64,000 bases of DNA from Flavobacteriaceae bacterium (GTDB lineage: Bacteria > Bacteroidota > Bacteroidia > Flavobacteriales > Flavobacteriaceae). Shown piece after piece: positions 25,413 through 34,126 of the stretch. The stretch's first letter is position 1. Each line of letters opens with the position of its first letter. The DNA lies in NCBI GenBank assembly GCA_030835825.1, contig JAURRA010000017.1, forward strand, positions 1-64,000, read 5' to 3'. The position numbers were made by a program, and so were the translations under genes. The notes below the pieces were generated by a model. It worked only from the letters and a program-made list of their open reading frames with translations. It searched no databases and was not told the origin of the DNA.

Positions 25413-26668
25413 GACTCCATGGCTGCCATAACGGTAGCGGCCATTTTTTTGTAGGTACCATTTTCCAAGCGCTCGCGGATAGCAGAAAAAGCATCTAAGG
25501 TTATGCTAACATCCTCTAGTGTATGAGAAGCTGTTGGAATTAAGCGAAGTAAAATCAAACCTTTTGGTATCACAGGATAGACTACAATAGAGCAGAAAAT
25601 ACCGTGGTTTTCCCTCAAATCTTTTACCAATGCCATGGCTTCGGGAATACTTCCTTTGAGATATACTGGTGTAACACAACTTTGTGTGGTTCCCAAATCA
25701 AAACCACGCTCTCTTAATCCCGATTGCAGAGCTTTGACAATATGCCACAGTTTTTCTTTGTGAGATTTATCACTGCGCAACATATCTAGGCGCTTTAAAG
25801 CGCCTACAACCAGCTGCATTTGTAGTGATTTGGCAAACATTTGTGAGCGCAAATTGTATTTCAAATAGTCCATTATTTCTTTATCCCCAGCGATAAAGGC
25901 TCCTGTACTGGCCATGGACTTGGCGAAAGTAGCAAAGTAAACATCGATATCGTCTTGAACACCTTGTTCTTCTCCTGCACCTGCACCTGTAGCTCCAAGT
26001 GTGCCAAAGCCATGCGCGTCATCCACAAAAAATCTGAAGTTGTATTTCTTTTTTAGGCCAGCGATTTCTTTGAGCCTACCCTGCTCCCCTCGCATGCCAA
26101 AAACACCTTCCGAAATGACCAGAATACCACCGCCGGTTTGTTCGGCCATTTTTGTAGCCCGGTCTAAGTTTTTTTCTAAACTTTCAATATCATTGTGCTT
26201 GTAGGTAAATCGTTTTCCCATGTGCAAACGCACACCATCAATAATACAGGCATGAGCGTCAACGTCATAGACAATGATGTCGTCTTTGCCAACCAAGGCG
26301 TCGATAGTTGACACCATACCCTGATAGCCAAAATTGAGCACATAAGCTGCTTCTTTATTGACAAATGCCGCTAACTCGTTTTGTAATTGCTCGTGTAAAT
26401 CTGTGTGTCCAGACATCATTCTGGCACCCATTGGATAGGCCGATCCATATTTCAGTGCAGCCTCTGCATCGACCTTACGGACCTCTGGATTGTTGGCTAA
26501 GCCCAAATAATCATTAATACTCCAAGTGATAACATCCTTACCGTTGAAACTCATTCGGTTAGAAATTTCGCCCTCTAACTTTGGAAAAACGAAATATCCT
26601 TCGGCATATTCCGCCCATTTTCCTAAAGGACCCTTGTCTCTATATATCTTGTCAAATAGATCTCTCAT
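25409..26668 (-). CDS. alpha-oxoamine synthase, serine palmitoyltransferase type
   Basis: This PLP enzyme condenses an amino acid with an acyl thioester, releasing CO2. The 419-residue protein shows ITWSINDYLGLANNPEV (48-64), H139 in VDAHACIIDG, the cofactor motif FFVDDAHGFGTLG (213-225) and the Schiff-base lysine K250 in ATFAKSMASTGAFIAG. The family includes serine palmitoyltransferase (sphingolipids), capnine-forming cysteate acyltransferases (sulfonolipids) and 2-amino-3-ketobutyrate ligase. Length and motifs favour the lipid enzymes, but serine versus cysteate use cannot be decided by eye. The convergent GNAT acyltransferase supports a lipid role. Confidence 0.8.
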   Translation of the reverse strand: MRDLFDKIYRDKGPLGKWAEYAEGYFVFPKLEGEISNRMSFNGKDVITWSINDYLGLANNPEVRKVDAEAALKYGSAYPMGARMMSGHTDLHEQLQNELAAFVNKEAAYVLNFGYQGMVSTIDALVGKDDIIVYDVDAHACIIDGVRLHMGKRFTYKHNDIESLEKNLDRATKMAEQTGGGILVISEGVFGMRGEQGRLKEIAGLKKKYNFRFFVDDAHGFGTLGATGAGAGEEQGVQDDIDVYFATFAKSMASTGAFIAGDKEIMDYLKYNLRSQMFAKSLQMQLVVGALKRLDMLRSDKSHKEKLWHIVKALQSGLRERGFDLGTTQSCVTPVYLKGSIPEAMALVKDLRENHGIFCSIVVYPVIPKGLILLRLIPTASHTLEDVSITLDAFSAIRERLENGTYKKMAATVMAAMES

Positions 26669-26687
26669 TCATGAAAAGTTTAGACCG

Positions 26688-26695
26688 CAAATGTA
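26688..26695 (-). promoter_or_regulatory. -7 promoter element for the alpha-oxoamine synthase gene
   Basis: The minus strand reads TACATTTG, matching TAnnTTTG, 19 bases before the ATG at 26668. Confidence 0.4.
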
Positions 26696-26761
26696 ATTAT
26701 TTGTAAGATCAAAATACACTTTACGGTGAAGAAAAAAAAGCCGGTTTTGAGAAAAAAAGAT

Positions 26762-27802
26762 TTATTTTAGGTACTGGATTGTTTTTTCCGATATGGCGTT
26801 TTTACTGTCGAAAAACCCTTGTTCTTCCATCCAACTGTCGCTATAAATTTTACTCATATAGCGCGACCCGTGATCGGGAAAAATGACGACTACCTTATCA
26901 GTTGGTTTGAAATACCCTTCGTCGTTTAACTGAGTTACAGCTTGCCAAGCGGCTCCGCAGGTATACCCTACAAAAATCGCTTCTTCTCTTGAAATTCGTC
27001 TTGCCGTGTGGGCACTCTCCTCATCGGTTACCTTCACAAAGCGATCGATGACCTCGAAGTCAGTAGCGGTAGGAATTAAATTCTTTCCTAATCCTTCGAT
27101 GCGGTAGGGATAGATTTCGTCGGCGTCAAATTCTTTGGTTTCGTGATACTTTTTCAAAACAGAACCATAAGCATCAACCCCAATAATTTTAATTTTCGGA
27201 TTTTTTTCTTTGAGGTATTTTGCAGTTCCTGAAATTGTACCACCGGTACCACTACAAGCCACCAAATGGGTTATTTGCCCGTTCATTTGTTCCCAAATTT
27301 CGGGTCCTGTAGTCTGATAATGGGCATCGACATTGAGAGAATTGAAATATTGGTTGATATAAACCGATCCCTTAATTTCTTCGTGTAATCTTTTGGCTAC
27401 CTGGTAGTATGATCTTGGATCATCTGCACTGACGTTGGCCGGACAGACGTACACCTTAGCCCCCATGGACTTTAGCATATCTATTTTATCAGATGAAGAT
27501 TTTGAGCTAACGGCCAGAATACAGTCATAACCCTTAATAATACTAACCATCGCAACACTAAAACCTGTATTACCTGAGGTGGTTTCAATAATGGTGTCTC
27601 CTGGCTTTAATTTACCTTGTCTTTCAGCTTCTTCGACAATGTGCAGTGCAATTCTATCCTTAGTGGAATGCCCTGGATTGAAGCCTTCTAGTTTGGCAAA
27701 AAAGGAACCTTTCATGTCGGTAGTGATTTTTTGAAGCTTCACCATGGGAGTCTCCCCGATTAAGTCTAAAACACTATCCGTGATTTGGTTGTTTTTTTTC
27801 AT
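26762..27802 (-). CDS. cysteine synthase / cystathionine beta-synthase family enzyme
   Basis: This is a 346-residue type II PLP enzyme. K48 in [12 protein letters not shown] is the cofactor lysine, [13 protein letters not shown] holds the substrate loop, and [16 protein letters not shown] binds the PLP phosphate. The HSTKDR loop and the C-terminal [15 protein letters not shown] resemble cystathionine beta-synthase-like proteins more than CysK; no CBS domains are present. It probably makes cysteine or cystathionine from an activated serine or serine. I start at the ATG at 27802, where homologues begin; the frame extends 14 codons upstream without a good start. It stands between two minus-strand genes without tight coupling. 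Confidence 0.88.
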   Translation of the reverse strand: MKKNNQITDSVLDLIGETPMVKLQKITTDMKGSFFAKLEGFNPGHSTKDRIALHIVEEAERQGKLKPGDTIIETTSGNTGFSVAMVSIIKGYDCILAVSSKSSSDKIDMLKSMGAKVYVCPANVSADDPRSYYQVAKRLHEEIKGSVYINQYFNSLNVDAHYQTTGPEIWEQMNGQITHLVACSGTGGTISGTAKYLKEKNPKIKIIGVDAYGSVLKKYHETKEFDADEIYPYRIEGLGKNLIPTATDFEVIDRFVKVTDEESAHTARRISREEAIFVGYTCGAAWQAVTQLNDEGYFKPTDKVVVIFPDHGSRYMSKIYSDSWMEEQGFFDSKNAISEKTIQYLK

Positions 27803-27865
27803 AAAATACCATTTAGATTGAGGATCAATTCTAAAGGAAAGCAAATTTACATAAATTTTTGAAAT

Positions 27866-29989
27866 TTATTCTTTTTGGCCTTCCAAATCCAAGAAAAAGG
27901 CATACTCCTCTGCCACTTCTTTTAAAGCCTCAAAGCGACCAGAAGCTCCGCCATGACCTGCTTCCATATTGGTATGCAACAATAAGATATTATTGTCAGT
28001 TTTGTATGCTCTTAATTTGGCAACCCATTTGGCCGGTTCCCAATATTGAACTTGGGAATCGTGCAATCCTGTTGTTACTAGCATATTGGGATAATCCTGT
28101 GCACTGAGATTGTCATAAGGCGAATATGACTTGATATAATTATAATAGGCCAGGTCATTGGGATTGCCCCATTCGTCATACTCCCCTGTTGTCAAGGGAA
28201 TACTGTCATCGAGCATGGTGGTAACGACATCTACGAAAGGCACTGCTGCAATAACCCCTTTGTAGAGCTCAGGAGCCATATTGACAACAGCACCCATGAG
28301 CAAACCACCTGCTGATCCTCCCATGGCATAGTGATGATCGGCAGAGGTATAGCCTTCGGCGATTAAAAATTTCGAACAATCGATGAAATCCGTGAAGGTG
28401 TTCATTTTGGTGAAAAGCTTGCCAGCTTCATACCAAGGTCGACCTAAATATTGTCCACCACGAATATGAGCGATTGCAAATACAAACCCCCTATCGAGCA
28501 AGCTCAGTCTGGTACTAGAAAATGAAGGATTCATCGTGGCCCCGTAAGACCCATAACCATAGAGCAATAAGGGTGTGTCTTGATTGAGCTCAGTGTCTTT
28601 TCTGTGTGCCAAAGATATGGCCACCTTAGTGCCGTCTGTGGCCGTGGCCCAAATACGTTTGGAAGTGTAATTGTTCTTGTCAAACTGACCACCTAAAACC
28701 TTTTGCTCTTTAAGTATCTTTTTTTCTTGAGACGCCATGTCGAACTCAATGACAGATGACGGGGTTGTCATATCATTGAAGACATAGCGCAGTTTAGACG
28801 TGTCGAAATCCAAATTGGTAGATGTGTACACTGAATAGGTTTCGCTGTCAAAAGGGAGGTAATAGTCATTCGTATCATCCCATCGTTTGATGTGAATTCT
28901 TCGGAGTCCATTATAGCGTTCGCTGACCACCAAATGGTCCTTAAAGATATCAATACCCTCTAGCAATACATCTGGTCTGTGCGGAATAACGTCTTTCCAA
29001 TTTGACCTGTCTGTGGCTGTCACTAGGGTTGACATCAACTTAAAATTAGTGGCGTTATCGGCATTGGTAACCACATAAAATTTATCGCCATAATGACTGA
29101 CGTCATACTCTAACCCCCGAGTTCTTGGTTGTACAATTTTGAAATTGTCATCCGGATTGTTAGCGTTGATGAATCTTACCTCGCTCGATAAAGTGCTGTA
29201 TGATCCAACAAAAATGTATTGTTCGGATTTGGATTTGCTCACCCAAGTATTGAAAGTTTCATCTTCTTCGAAAAAAACCGATTGGTCTTGAGTTGTTGAT
29301 TCACCCAATTTGTGTTTTAATATTCTTTCAGACCGCAAGGTTGTGGGGTTCTTGAGGGTGTAAAACAGCGTTTTATTGTCGTTAGCAAAGGTGCTGCCGC
29401 CAGTTGTGTTGTCAATTTTGTCAGGGTATATTTCGCCAGTTACTAAATTTTTAATTCTTAGGGTGTACTGACGTCTGGAAACTGTATCGATACCAAATGC
29501 TGCTAAGGTATTGTCAGGGCTGATTTCAATGCCATTGAGTTGGTAATAGTCATGACCTTCCGCCATTTGATTCACATCAAACATGACTTCCTCTTTGGCT
29601 TCCATGCTCCCCTTTTTACGGCAAAAAATGGGATATTGTTTGCCAGTTTCGTAGCGGGTGTAATACCAATATTGATTGTTAAAATAAGGTACAGAACTAT
29701 CATCTTCCTTAATTCGCGATTTCATTTCTTCGAACAAACTTTTTTGAAAATCTTTAGTATGTCCCGTGATCTGATCGTTGTAGGCGTTTTCTTGATTCAA
29801 GTAATCAATGACTTCTTGATTTTCTCTTTCGTTGAGCCAGTAATAATTGTCTATTCTAACATCTCCATGTTTTTCTAATTCAGTTGGTATCTTTTTAGCT
29901 ATCGGAGGTGTTGGCATAGTTTCTTTGTTTTTGTTGCAAGAGGTCGCAAAAATAAAACTAATTGCAACAAGAAAGGTTGTGGTTTTCAT
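27866..29989 (-). CDS. S9 prolyl oligopeptidase / oligopeptidase B lipoprotein
   Basis: The 707-residue protein is a serine peptidase of family S9A. A lipoprotein signal peptide ends in the lipobox ATSC (cysteine 18), so it is anchored in the envelope. The beta-propeller (about 80-420) precedes the alpha/beta-hydrolase domain with the nucleophile elbow GGSAGGLLMG, the aspartate region TGLHDSQVQYWEPAKW and the histidine in MEAGHGGASGR. The oligopeptidase B group cleaves peptides after basic residues. Length is standard. It probably works on peptides in the periplasm. Confidence 0.9.
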   Translation of the reverse strand: MKTTTFLVAISFIFATSCNKNKETMPTPPIAKKIPTELEKHGDVRIDNYYWLNERENQEVIDYLNQENAYNDQITGHTKDFQKSLFEEMKSRIKEDDSSVPYFNNQYWYYTRYETGKQYPIFCRKKGSMEAKEEVMFDVNQMAEGHDYYQLNGIEISPDNTLAAFGIDTVSRRQYTLRIKNLVTGEIYPDKIDNTTGGSTFANDNKTLFYTLKNPTTLRSERILKHKLGESTTQDQSVFFEEDETFNTWVSKSKSEQYIFVGSYSTLSSEVRFINANNPDDNFKIVQPRTRGLEYDVSHYGDKFYVVTNADNATNFKLMSTLVTATDRSNWKDVIPHRPDVLLEGIDIFKDHLVVSERYNGLRRIHIKRWDDTNDYYLPFDSETYSVYTSTNLDFDTSKLRYVFNDMTTPSSVIEFDMASQEKKILKEQKVLGGQFDKNNYTSKRIWATATDGTKVAISLAHRKDTELNQDTPLLLYGYGSYGATMNPSFSSTRLSLLDRGFVFAIAHIRGGQYLGRPWYEAGKLFTKMNTFTDFIDCSKFLIAEGYTSADHHYAMGGSAGGLLMGAVVNMAPELYKGVIAAVPFVDVVTTMLDDSIPLTTGEYDEWGNPNDLAYYNYIKSYSPYDNLSAQDYPNMLVTTGLHDSQVQYWEPAKWVAKLRAYKTDNNILLLHTNMEAGHGGASGRFEALKEVAEEYAFFLDLEGQKE

Positions 29990-30015
29990 TTGTTTGATGG
30001 TTTGTAGGTTGATTG

Positions 30016-31041
30016 TTAAGAATGAATGGTTTTCAAAGTTTTGAGTACGATTTCATGTTTATCATCTGTATAGTCCAAATGGGTTACAATTCTAAATTTA
30101 CCTTCACCCATTCCTGAAATTCGGATGTTATTTTCTGCTAATTGGTTTACAAGCCGGTTAGCGTCCAAATCAGCGTTTACTTCAAATATAACGATATTTG
30201 TCTGAACGGGAACAATATTTTTCACGTAGGCACAGGATTGTAGTACACTGGCAATGTCACTTGCTTTTTGATGGTCTTCTGCCAACCGCTCCAGGTGGTG
30301 GTCTAGGGCATACATTCCAGCGGCCGCCAAAATACCTATCTGTCGCATCCCACCTCCTAAGACTTTTCTCACGCGAATGGCATCTTCCATAATGGCCTCA
30401 TCGCCAACTAAAATGGAACCAACAGGACAACCCAGTCCTTTACTCAGGCAAACAGAAATGGTGTCGAACATATGACCAAAAGTTTCAGGGCTTTCTCCAG
30501 TTGCCACTAAGGCGTTCCACAACCGAGCACCGTCAAGGTGGTAGCCCAACTGATGTTTCTCACAAACCGCTCTTATGGCCTTCAATTCATCGACATTCCA
30601 GCAAGAACCGCCACCCTTATTAGTGGTATTCTCGGCAGTGATCAAACTGGTTTTTGGACTGTGGTAAAAATCGGGAGGATGAATAGCAGCTTCCGCTTGC
30701 GCTGCTGTAAACATGCCTTGGTGGCCATCGACCAAAGTTGTCGTTACACCGCTATTAAAAGCAATGCCCCCACCTTCGTAATTGTGAACGTGACCATATT
30801 TATCGCAAATCAAAGCTTCGCCAGGGCGGGTATGCAACTTAATGCCTGCCTGATTGGCCATGGTTCCAGATGGAAAAAACAATGCCCGTTTTTTACCAAA
30901 CATGGCAGCGACCCGCTCCTCTAAGCGGTTGACAGTTTCATCTTCTTTATAAACATCGTCACCCACCACTGCATGGTGCATGGCCTCTCTCATGCCAGGT
31001 GTTGGTACTGTAACGGTATCGGAACGTAAATCTATGTTCAT
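30016..31041 (-). CDS. ltaE: low-specificity L-threonine aldolase
   Basis: This PLP enzyme splits threonine or allo-threonine into glycine and acetaldehyde. The 341-residue protein starts with DLRSDTVTVPTPGMREAM, has ALFFPSGTMANQAGI (53-67), the aspartate motif YHLDGARLWNA and the PLP lysine in SVCLSKGLGCPVGSIL. Length and motifs are typical of the GntG/LtaE family. It lies 26 bases upstream of the S9 peptidase gene on the same strand, and the two may be co-transcribed for peptide and amino-acid use. Confidence 0.92.
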   Translation of the reverse strand: MNIDLRSDTVTVPTPGMREAMHHAVVGDDVYKEDETVNRLEERVAAMFGKKRALFFPSGTMANQAGIKLHTRPGEALICDKYGHVHNYEGGGIAFNSGVTTTLVDGHQGMFTAAQAEAAIHPPDFYHSPKTSLITAENTTNKGGGSCWNVDELKAIRAVCEKHQLGYHLDGARLWNALVATGESPETFGHMFDTISVCLSKGLGCPVGSILVGDEAIMEDAIRVRKVLGGGMRQIGILAAAGMYALDHHLERLAEDHQKASDIASVLQSCAYVKNIVPVQTNIVIFEVNADLDANRLVNQLAENNIRISGMGEGKFRIVTHLDYTDDKHEIVLKTLKTIHS

Positions 31042-31102
31042 TTTATTGGCTTTGTGTTGTAGCGAAGATAAAAGAAATATGACGTCTTCAATTTAAAAGC
31101 CT

Positions 31103-31840
31103 TTACAAAAAATGCCATTTAAACCACAGTGCAAATAATAATAAGATCACTGCGACAAGTACAAGCAGGTACAACATGCTAATAGTAAGCCATCGAAAGA
31201 AAGTACTGCCCCACCCTTTTCGATACAATTGTTTTTCTCCAACATACATGTAAATAGGAATAAGCCAAAGGGCCCAATTTTCGGGTTGACTATGCCGTTC
31301 TGGAAACAGCAATTTGATACTGATAATCAAGCCGCTCAATAAAAAAATAATGGCGTGTTGATTTACAGCAAAGATCAGATGGCTAAAGTAGTAAGGCTGA
31401 CTTTTCCTGAAAAACAGCCACAACAAGAAGGCGTAAAGTGGCATGAGAAGGAATAGCGACCAAGAAACGAAAGTGATAAAACTGTTCATATAACGACTAG
31501 GATCGGTAGTAATAGTTGTCACAATCTCAGACAAATCTTTTTGAGACAAGTCGGGTGTGTCATCACCCAGCGATATCACATTGTCATTGTTGGCATCTTT
31601 CTTTTCTCCTTTCGGTTTATCCAAATCGATGCTGAGCCGAATTTTAGTTGCATCGCTAATCTCAATTTCTCTATTAACGTAGGTTGATAACAACAAGAAA
31701 AATATAAAACTGATAAAGACATACAGCCTTAAAGGTGGCACAAAACGCATTCGGCGGCCATTGATATATTCCAAAGTGTACAGACCGGGTTTAATTACCA
31801 GCGATTTTATGGAGCGCAAAGAGAAATATGGCATTCTCAT
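31103..31840 (-). CDS. DUF3667-type membrane protein lacking the zinc-ribbon start
   Basis: The 245-residue protein has about five membrane segments. The signature GLYTLEYINGRRMRFVPPLR followed by the hydrophobic LYVFISFIFFLLLS is the DUF3667 core. Homologues usually begin with a four-cysteine zinc ribbon, and none is present here. The open frame reaches a TTG at 31891, but the extra residues are AT-driven; the ATG at 31840 is preferred. The function is unknown. It is divergent from the secreted protein at 31931. Confidence 0.65.
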   Translation of the reverse strand: MRMPYFSLRSIKSLVIKPGLYTLEYINGRRMRFVPPLRLYVFISFIFFLLLSTYVNREIEISDATKIRLSIDLDKPKGEKKDANNDNVISLGDDTPDLSQKDLSEIVTTITTDPSRYMNSFITFVSWSLFLLMPLYAFLLWLFFRKSQPYYFSHLIFAVNQHAIIFLLSGLIISIKLLFPERHSQPENWALWLIPIYMYVGEKQLYRKGWGSTFFRWLTISMLYLLVLVAVILLLFALWFKWHFL

Positions 31841-31930
31841 TTTCCTATGAGCTGTTGAAAAAATAAATAAAAAACCTTTAAAAACAATCAAATTTATACC
31901 TTAGCACTTTCTGAACAAAAAACTAATTTT

Positions 31931-32680
31931 ATGAAAAAAGTACTATTACTTCTGTTAATTCCATGTTTTGCTTTAGCGCAAACAGGTCCAAACCGCGAAT
32001 ACTGGTCAACCGATAAGTGGACACCTAAGAAGGGTATGACTAATGAATTCGAAGCTGCCGTTGCTAAAAAAACGAAAAAGTTTAACAACACTAAAGAGAA
32101 TGCCTTTTTTACCTACAAAATTATCACCGGTGCCGATCAAGGCAAGTACATGCGTATTGCAGGGAACAGAGACGCCGCCAATTTTGATGTCGATAATACT
32201 GCAGAATTGGATTATTGGATGAAGAACGTCTTACCCTTTGCCGAGGGTCATGACGGTACTATACGGTGGTGGCGTATGAAAGGCAATTGTTTAAATTGGG
32301 ACAACGATGCACCACCAGCGAGATTCATCGAAATGGAGACTTATTCAGTCCGTAGAGATAAGATGAGTGATTTCTTTAGATTCTGGCGCAATGATGTTAA
32401 ACTGAGAAGTGAACTGGGTTATACAGGAGTCTTTGGCGTTTTCATGTTGGAAACCGGCGGTGAAGCTTTTCAGCTTATGGTATTACAAGGCTATAACAGT
32501 CATGCAGAAGGTATGGGCCAATTTGCTAATCCTGAGCTTGATTATGTCGATGAGTACAATAAAAAATACGGATGGAGAATGCACAGTGCTGACCGATTGG
32601 CATTTAACGAATCCATTTTGCCTCAGGGTATTAGAGTTGAAACAGCTGAATTAGAACCAGAAATGTCCACGAAATTGTAA
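31931..32680 (+). CDS. secreted protein of unknown function
   Basis: The 249-residue precursor has a clear signal peptide (MKKVLLLLLIPCFALAQ, cleaved after ALAQ), so the mature protein is exported. It contains about 10 tryptophans and many aromatic residues, for example GTIRWWRMKGNCLNW and DFFRFWRNDVKLR. A repeated pattern (FFTYKIITGADQGKYM and later FGVFMLETGGEAFQLMVL) suggests a duplicated ferredoxin-like fold such as dimeric alpha/beta barrels, but that is only an impression. I cannot assign a family. The gene is monocistronic: it has a divergent neighbour upstream and a strong terminator 22 bases downstream. Confidence 0.8.
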   Translation: MKKVLLLLLIPCFALAQTGPNREYWSTDKWTPKKGMTNEFEAAVAKKTKKFNNTKENAFFTYKIITGADQGKYMRIAGNRDAANFDVDNTAELDYWMKNVLPFAEGHDGTIRWWRMKGNCLNWDNDAPPARFIEMETYSVRRDKMSDFFRFWRNDVKLRSELGYTGVFGVFMLETGGEAFQLMVLQGYNSHAEGMGQFANPELDYVDEYNKKYGWRMHSADRLAFNESILPQGIRVETAELEPEMSTKL

Positions 32681-32702
32681 GCATCTCTCAGCCTAAAGAA
32701 TT

Positions 32703-32737
32703 AAAAAGTTGGTTACATGGTAACCAACTTTTTTTTG
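32703..32737 (+). terminator. intrinsic terminator after the secreted-protein gene
   Basis: A near-perfect hairpin with left arm AAAAAGTTGGTTAC (32703-32716), a three-base loop ATG and right arm GTAACCAACTTTTT, continuing into a T run. The flanking A and T tracts make it potentially functional in both directions. Confidence 0.85.
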
Positions 32738-32905
32738 TCGTCCACTGAATGACGCTTCACCACCCGTACTGCACTACCCCATGGAACACCACCCGGTGAT
32801 GATCTGCGGTCCTGGAGCTGATGGCTTTATAATGGTCATGGCTGAAATAAATGCCATGAAATCCGCAGCATGAAAATGCCCCTTTTTTAAAAGCACAGTT
32901 TAATG
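32738..32905. other. GC-richer intergenic spacer of unknown content
   Basis: About 170 bases between the terminator and the prfB promoter are visibly richer in GC than neighbouring spacers. They hold a 30-codon ORF at 32781-32873 (+) inside a longer stop-free frame. The nine-mer CACCACCCG occurs twice. I recognise no gene, RNA family or mobile-element end in it. Confidence 0.4.
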
Positions 32906-32913
32906 TAGCTTTG
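32885..32913 (+). promoter_or_regulatory. putative promoter of prfB
   Basis: TAGCTTTG at 32906-32913 fits TAnnTTTG. A T-rich TTTA-like element lies 17 bases upstream (32885-32888). The box ends 16 bases before the prfB ATG. Confidence 0.4.
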
Positions 32914-32929
32914 TGCAAAAGCTGTTCAC

Positions 32930-34037
32930 ATGATAACTTACGATAAAGTCAAAGACTTGATTGAGCGCCTCGGGGCGTTGAGGAGGTATCTTTGACTTAG
33001 ATGCCAAGCGTATCGAGGTGGCCAATGAGGAAGAAAAAACCCTGGCTCCTGATTTTTGGGACAACTCTCAAGAGGCCGAAACGGTGATGCAGCATATCCG
33101 TAGCGTTAAGCAGTGGCTCATTGATTATGACTTGGGAGCTATTGCCGTTGAAGATTTAGAGACCATTCACGAGTTTTTTAAAGAAGAAGCTGCCACCGAA
33201 GCTGACTTACAAGAGGCCTATACCAAGGCAGAATTATTGATCGAAAAATTGGAATTCAAAAATATGTTGTCCAACGAGGGCGATGATTTGAGTGCTGTGT
33301 TGCAAATAACGGCCGGCGCAGGCGGAACCGAAAGTTGTGACTGGGCCATGATTTTATTCCGCATGTACAGTATGTACGCAGAGTCCAATGGTCTTAAAAT
33401 AAGAACACTGAACTATCAAGACGGCGACGTTGCCGGTATCAAGACGGCCACTATCGAGATTGAGGGCGCCTATGCCTTCGGGTGGCTCAAGGGCGAAAAC
33501 GGTGTGCATCGCCTGGTGCGGATTTCACCCTTCGACAGCAATGCTAAAAGGCACACGAGCTTTGCCTCGGTCTATGTCTACCCTCTTGTTGATGACACCA
33601 TTGATATCAATATTAATCCTGCGGATATCGAGATTACCACGGCACGTTCTAGTGGCGCCGGAGGACAAAACGTCAATAAGGTAGAAACTAAAGTGCAGCT
33701 AAAACACAAGCCCTCTGGAATTATGATTTCTTGCTCAGAAACGAGGTCTCAACACGACAACCGCCAAAGGGCCATTCAGATGCTAAAGTCCCAATTGTAT
33801 GAAATTGAATTGCAGAAACGTTTGGAAGCACGCGAAGATATTGAAGCCTCCAAAATGAAGATTGAATGGGGAAGTCAAATTCGCAATTATGTACTGCATC
33901 CCTATAAGTTGATTAAAGATGTGCGAAGTGGCTTCGAATCGGGCAATATCGATGCTGTACTCAACGGTGATTTGGAGCCGTTTTTAAAAGCCTACCTCAT
34001 GACTATTGGACAAACTAAAGCGTCTGACGAGCTTTAA
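32930..34037 (+). CDS. prfB: peptide chain release factor 2, programmed +1 frameshift
   Basis: RF2 terminates translation at UGA and UAA. The gene begins with ATG at 32930 and reads 21 codons to an in-frame TGA at 32993-32995. Skipping T32993 continues as GAC TTA GAT into the main frame, ending at 34037 and giving 368 residues. The site is canonical: internal Shine-Dalgarno AGGAGG (32981-32986), then TAT CTT TGA C. The main frame has the stop-recognition tripeptide in [14 protein letters not shown] and the catalytic GGQ in [13 protein letters not shown]. An apparent GTG start at 33018 is an artefact of ignoring the shift. Low RF2 allows frameshifting, which provides autoregulation. Confidence 0.95.
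32981..32996 (+). promoter_or_regulatory. RF2 programmed frameshift site
   Basis: AGGAGG, TAT, CTT, TGA, C: a Shine-Dalgarno-like stimulator three bases before the slippery CTT, followed by a UGA stop and C. This is the bacterial prfB recoding signal almost letter for letter. Confidence 0.95.
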
Positions 34038-34039
34038 AA

Positions 34040-34081
34040 CGTTAATTAATCTTGCTATTTCCTTTTAACAAGATTTTAACG
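34040..34081. terminator. imperfect hairpin between prfB and the TonB receptor gene
   Basis: CGTTAA plus AATCTTG (34040-34054) pairs with CAAGATT plus TTAACG (34069-34081), with a short bulge and a 14-base loop. No T run follows. It may attenuate read-through from prfB or form an mRNA structure before the receptor gene. Confidence 0.35.
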
Positions 34082-34126
34082 ATAAATGAGTGTGTTTAAA
34101 TCTAACTTCGCACCTCTTAATTCGAT

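Noticed and set aside
26725-26761. Possible terminator with AAAAGCCGGTTTT
   Set aside because: The self-complementary core is too short to form a stable stem, despite the A/T tracts.
33018-34037. Release factor 2 starting at GTG 33018 as a complete gene
   Set aside because: This is only the post-frameshift part of prfB; the true start is at 32930, with a programmed shift at 32993.
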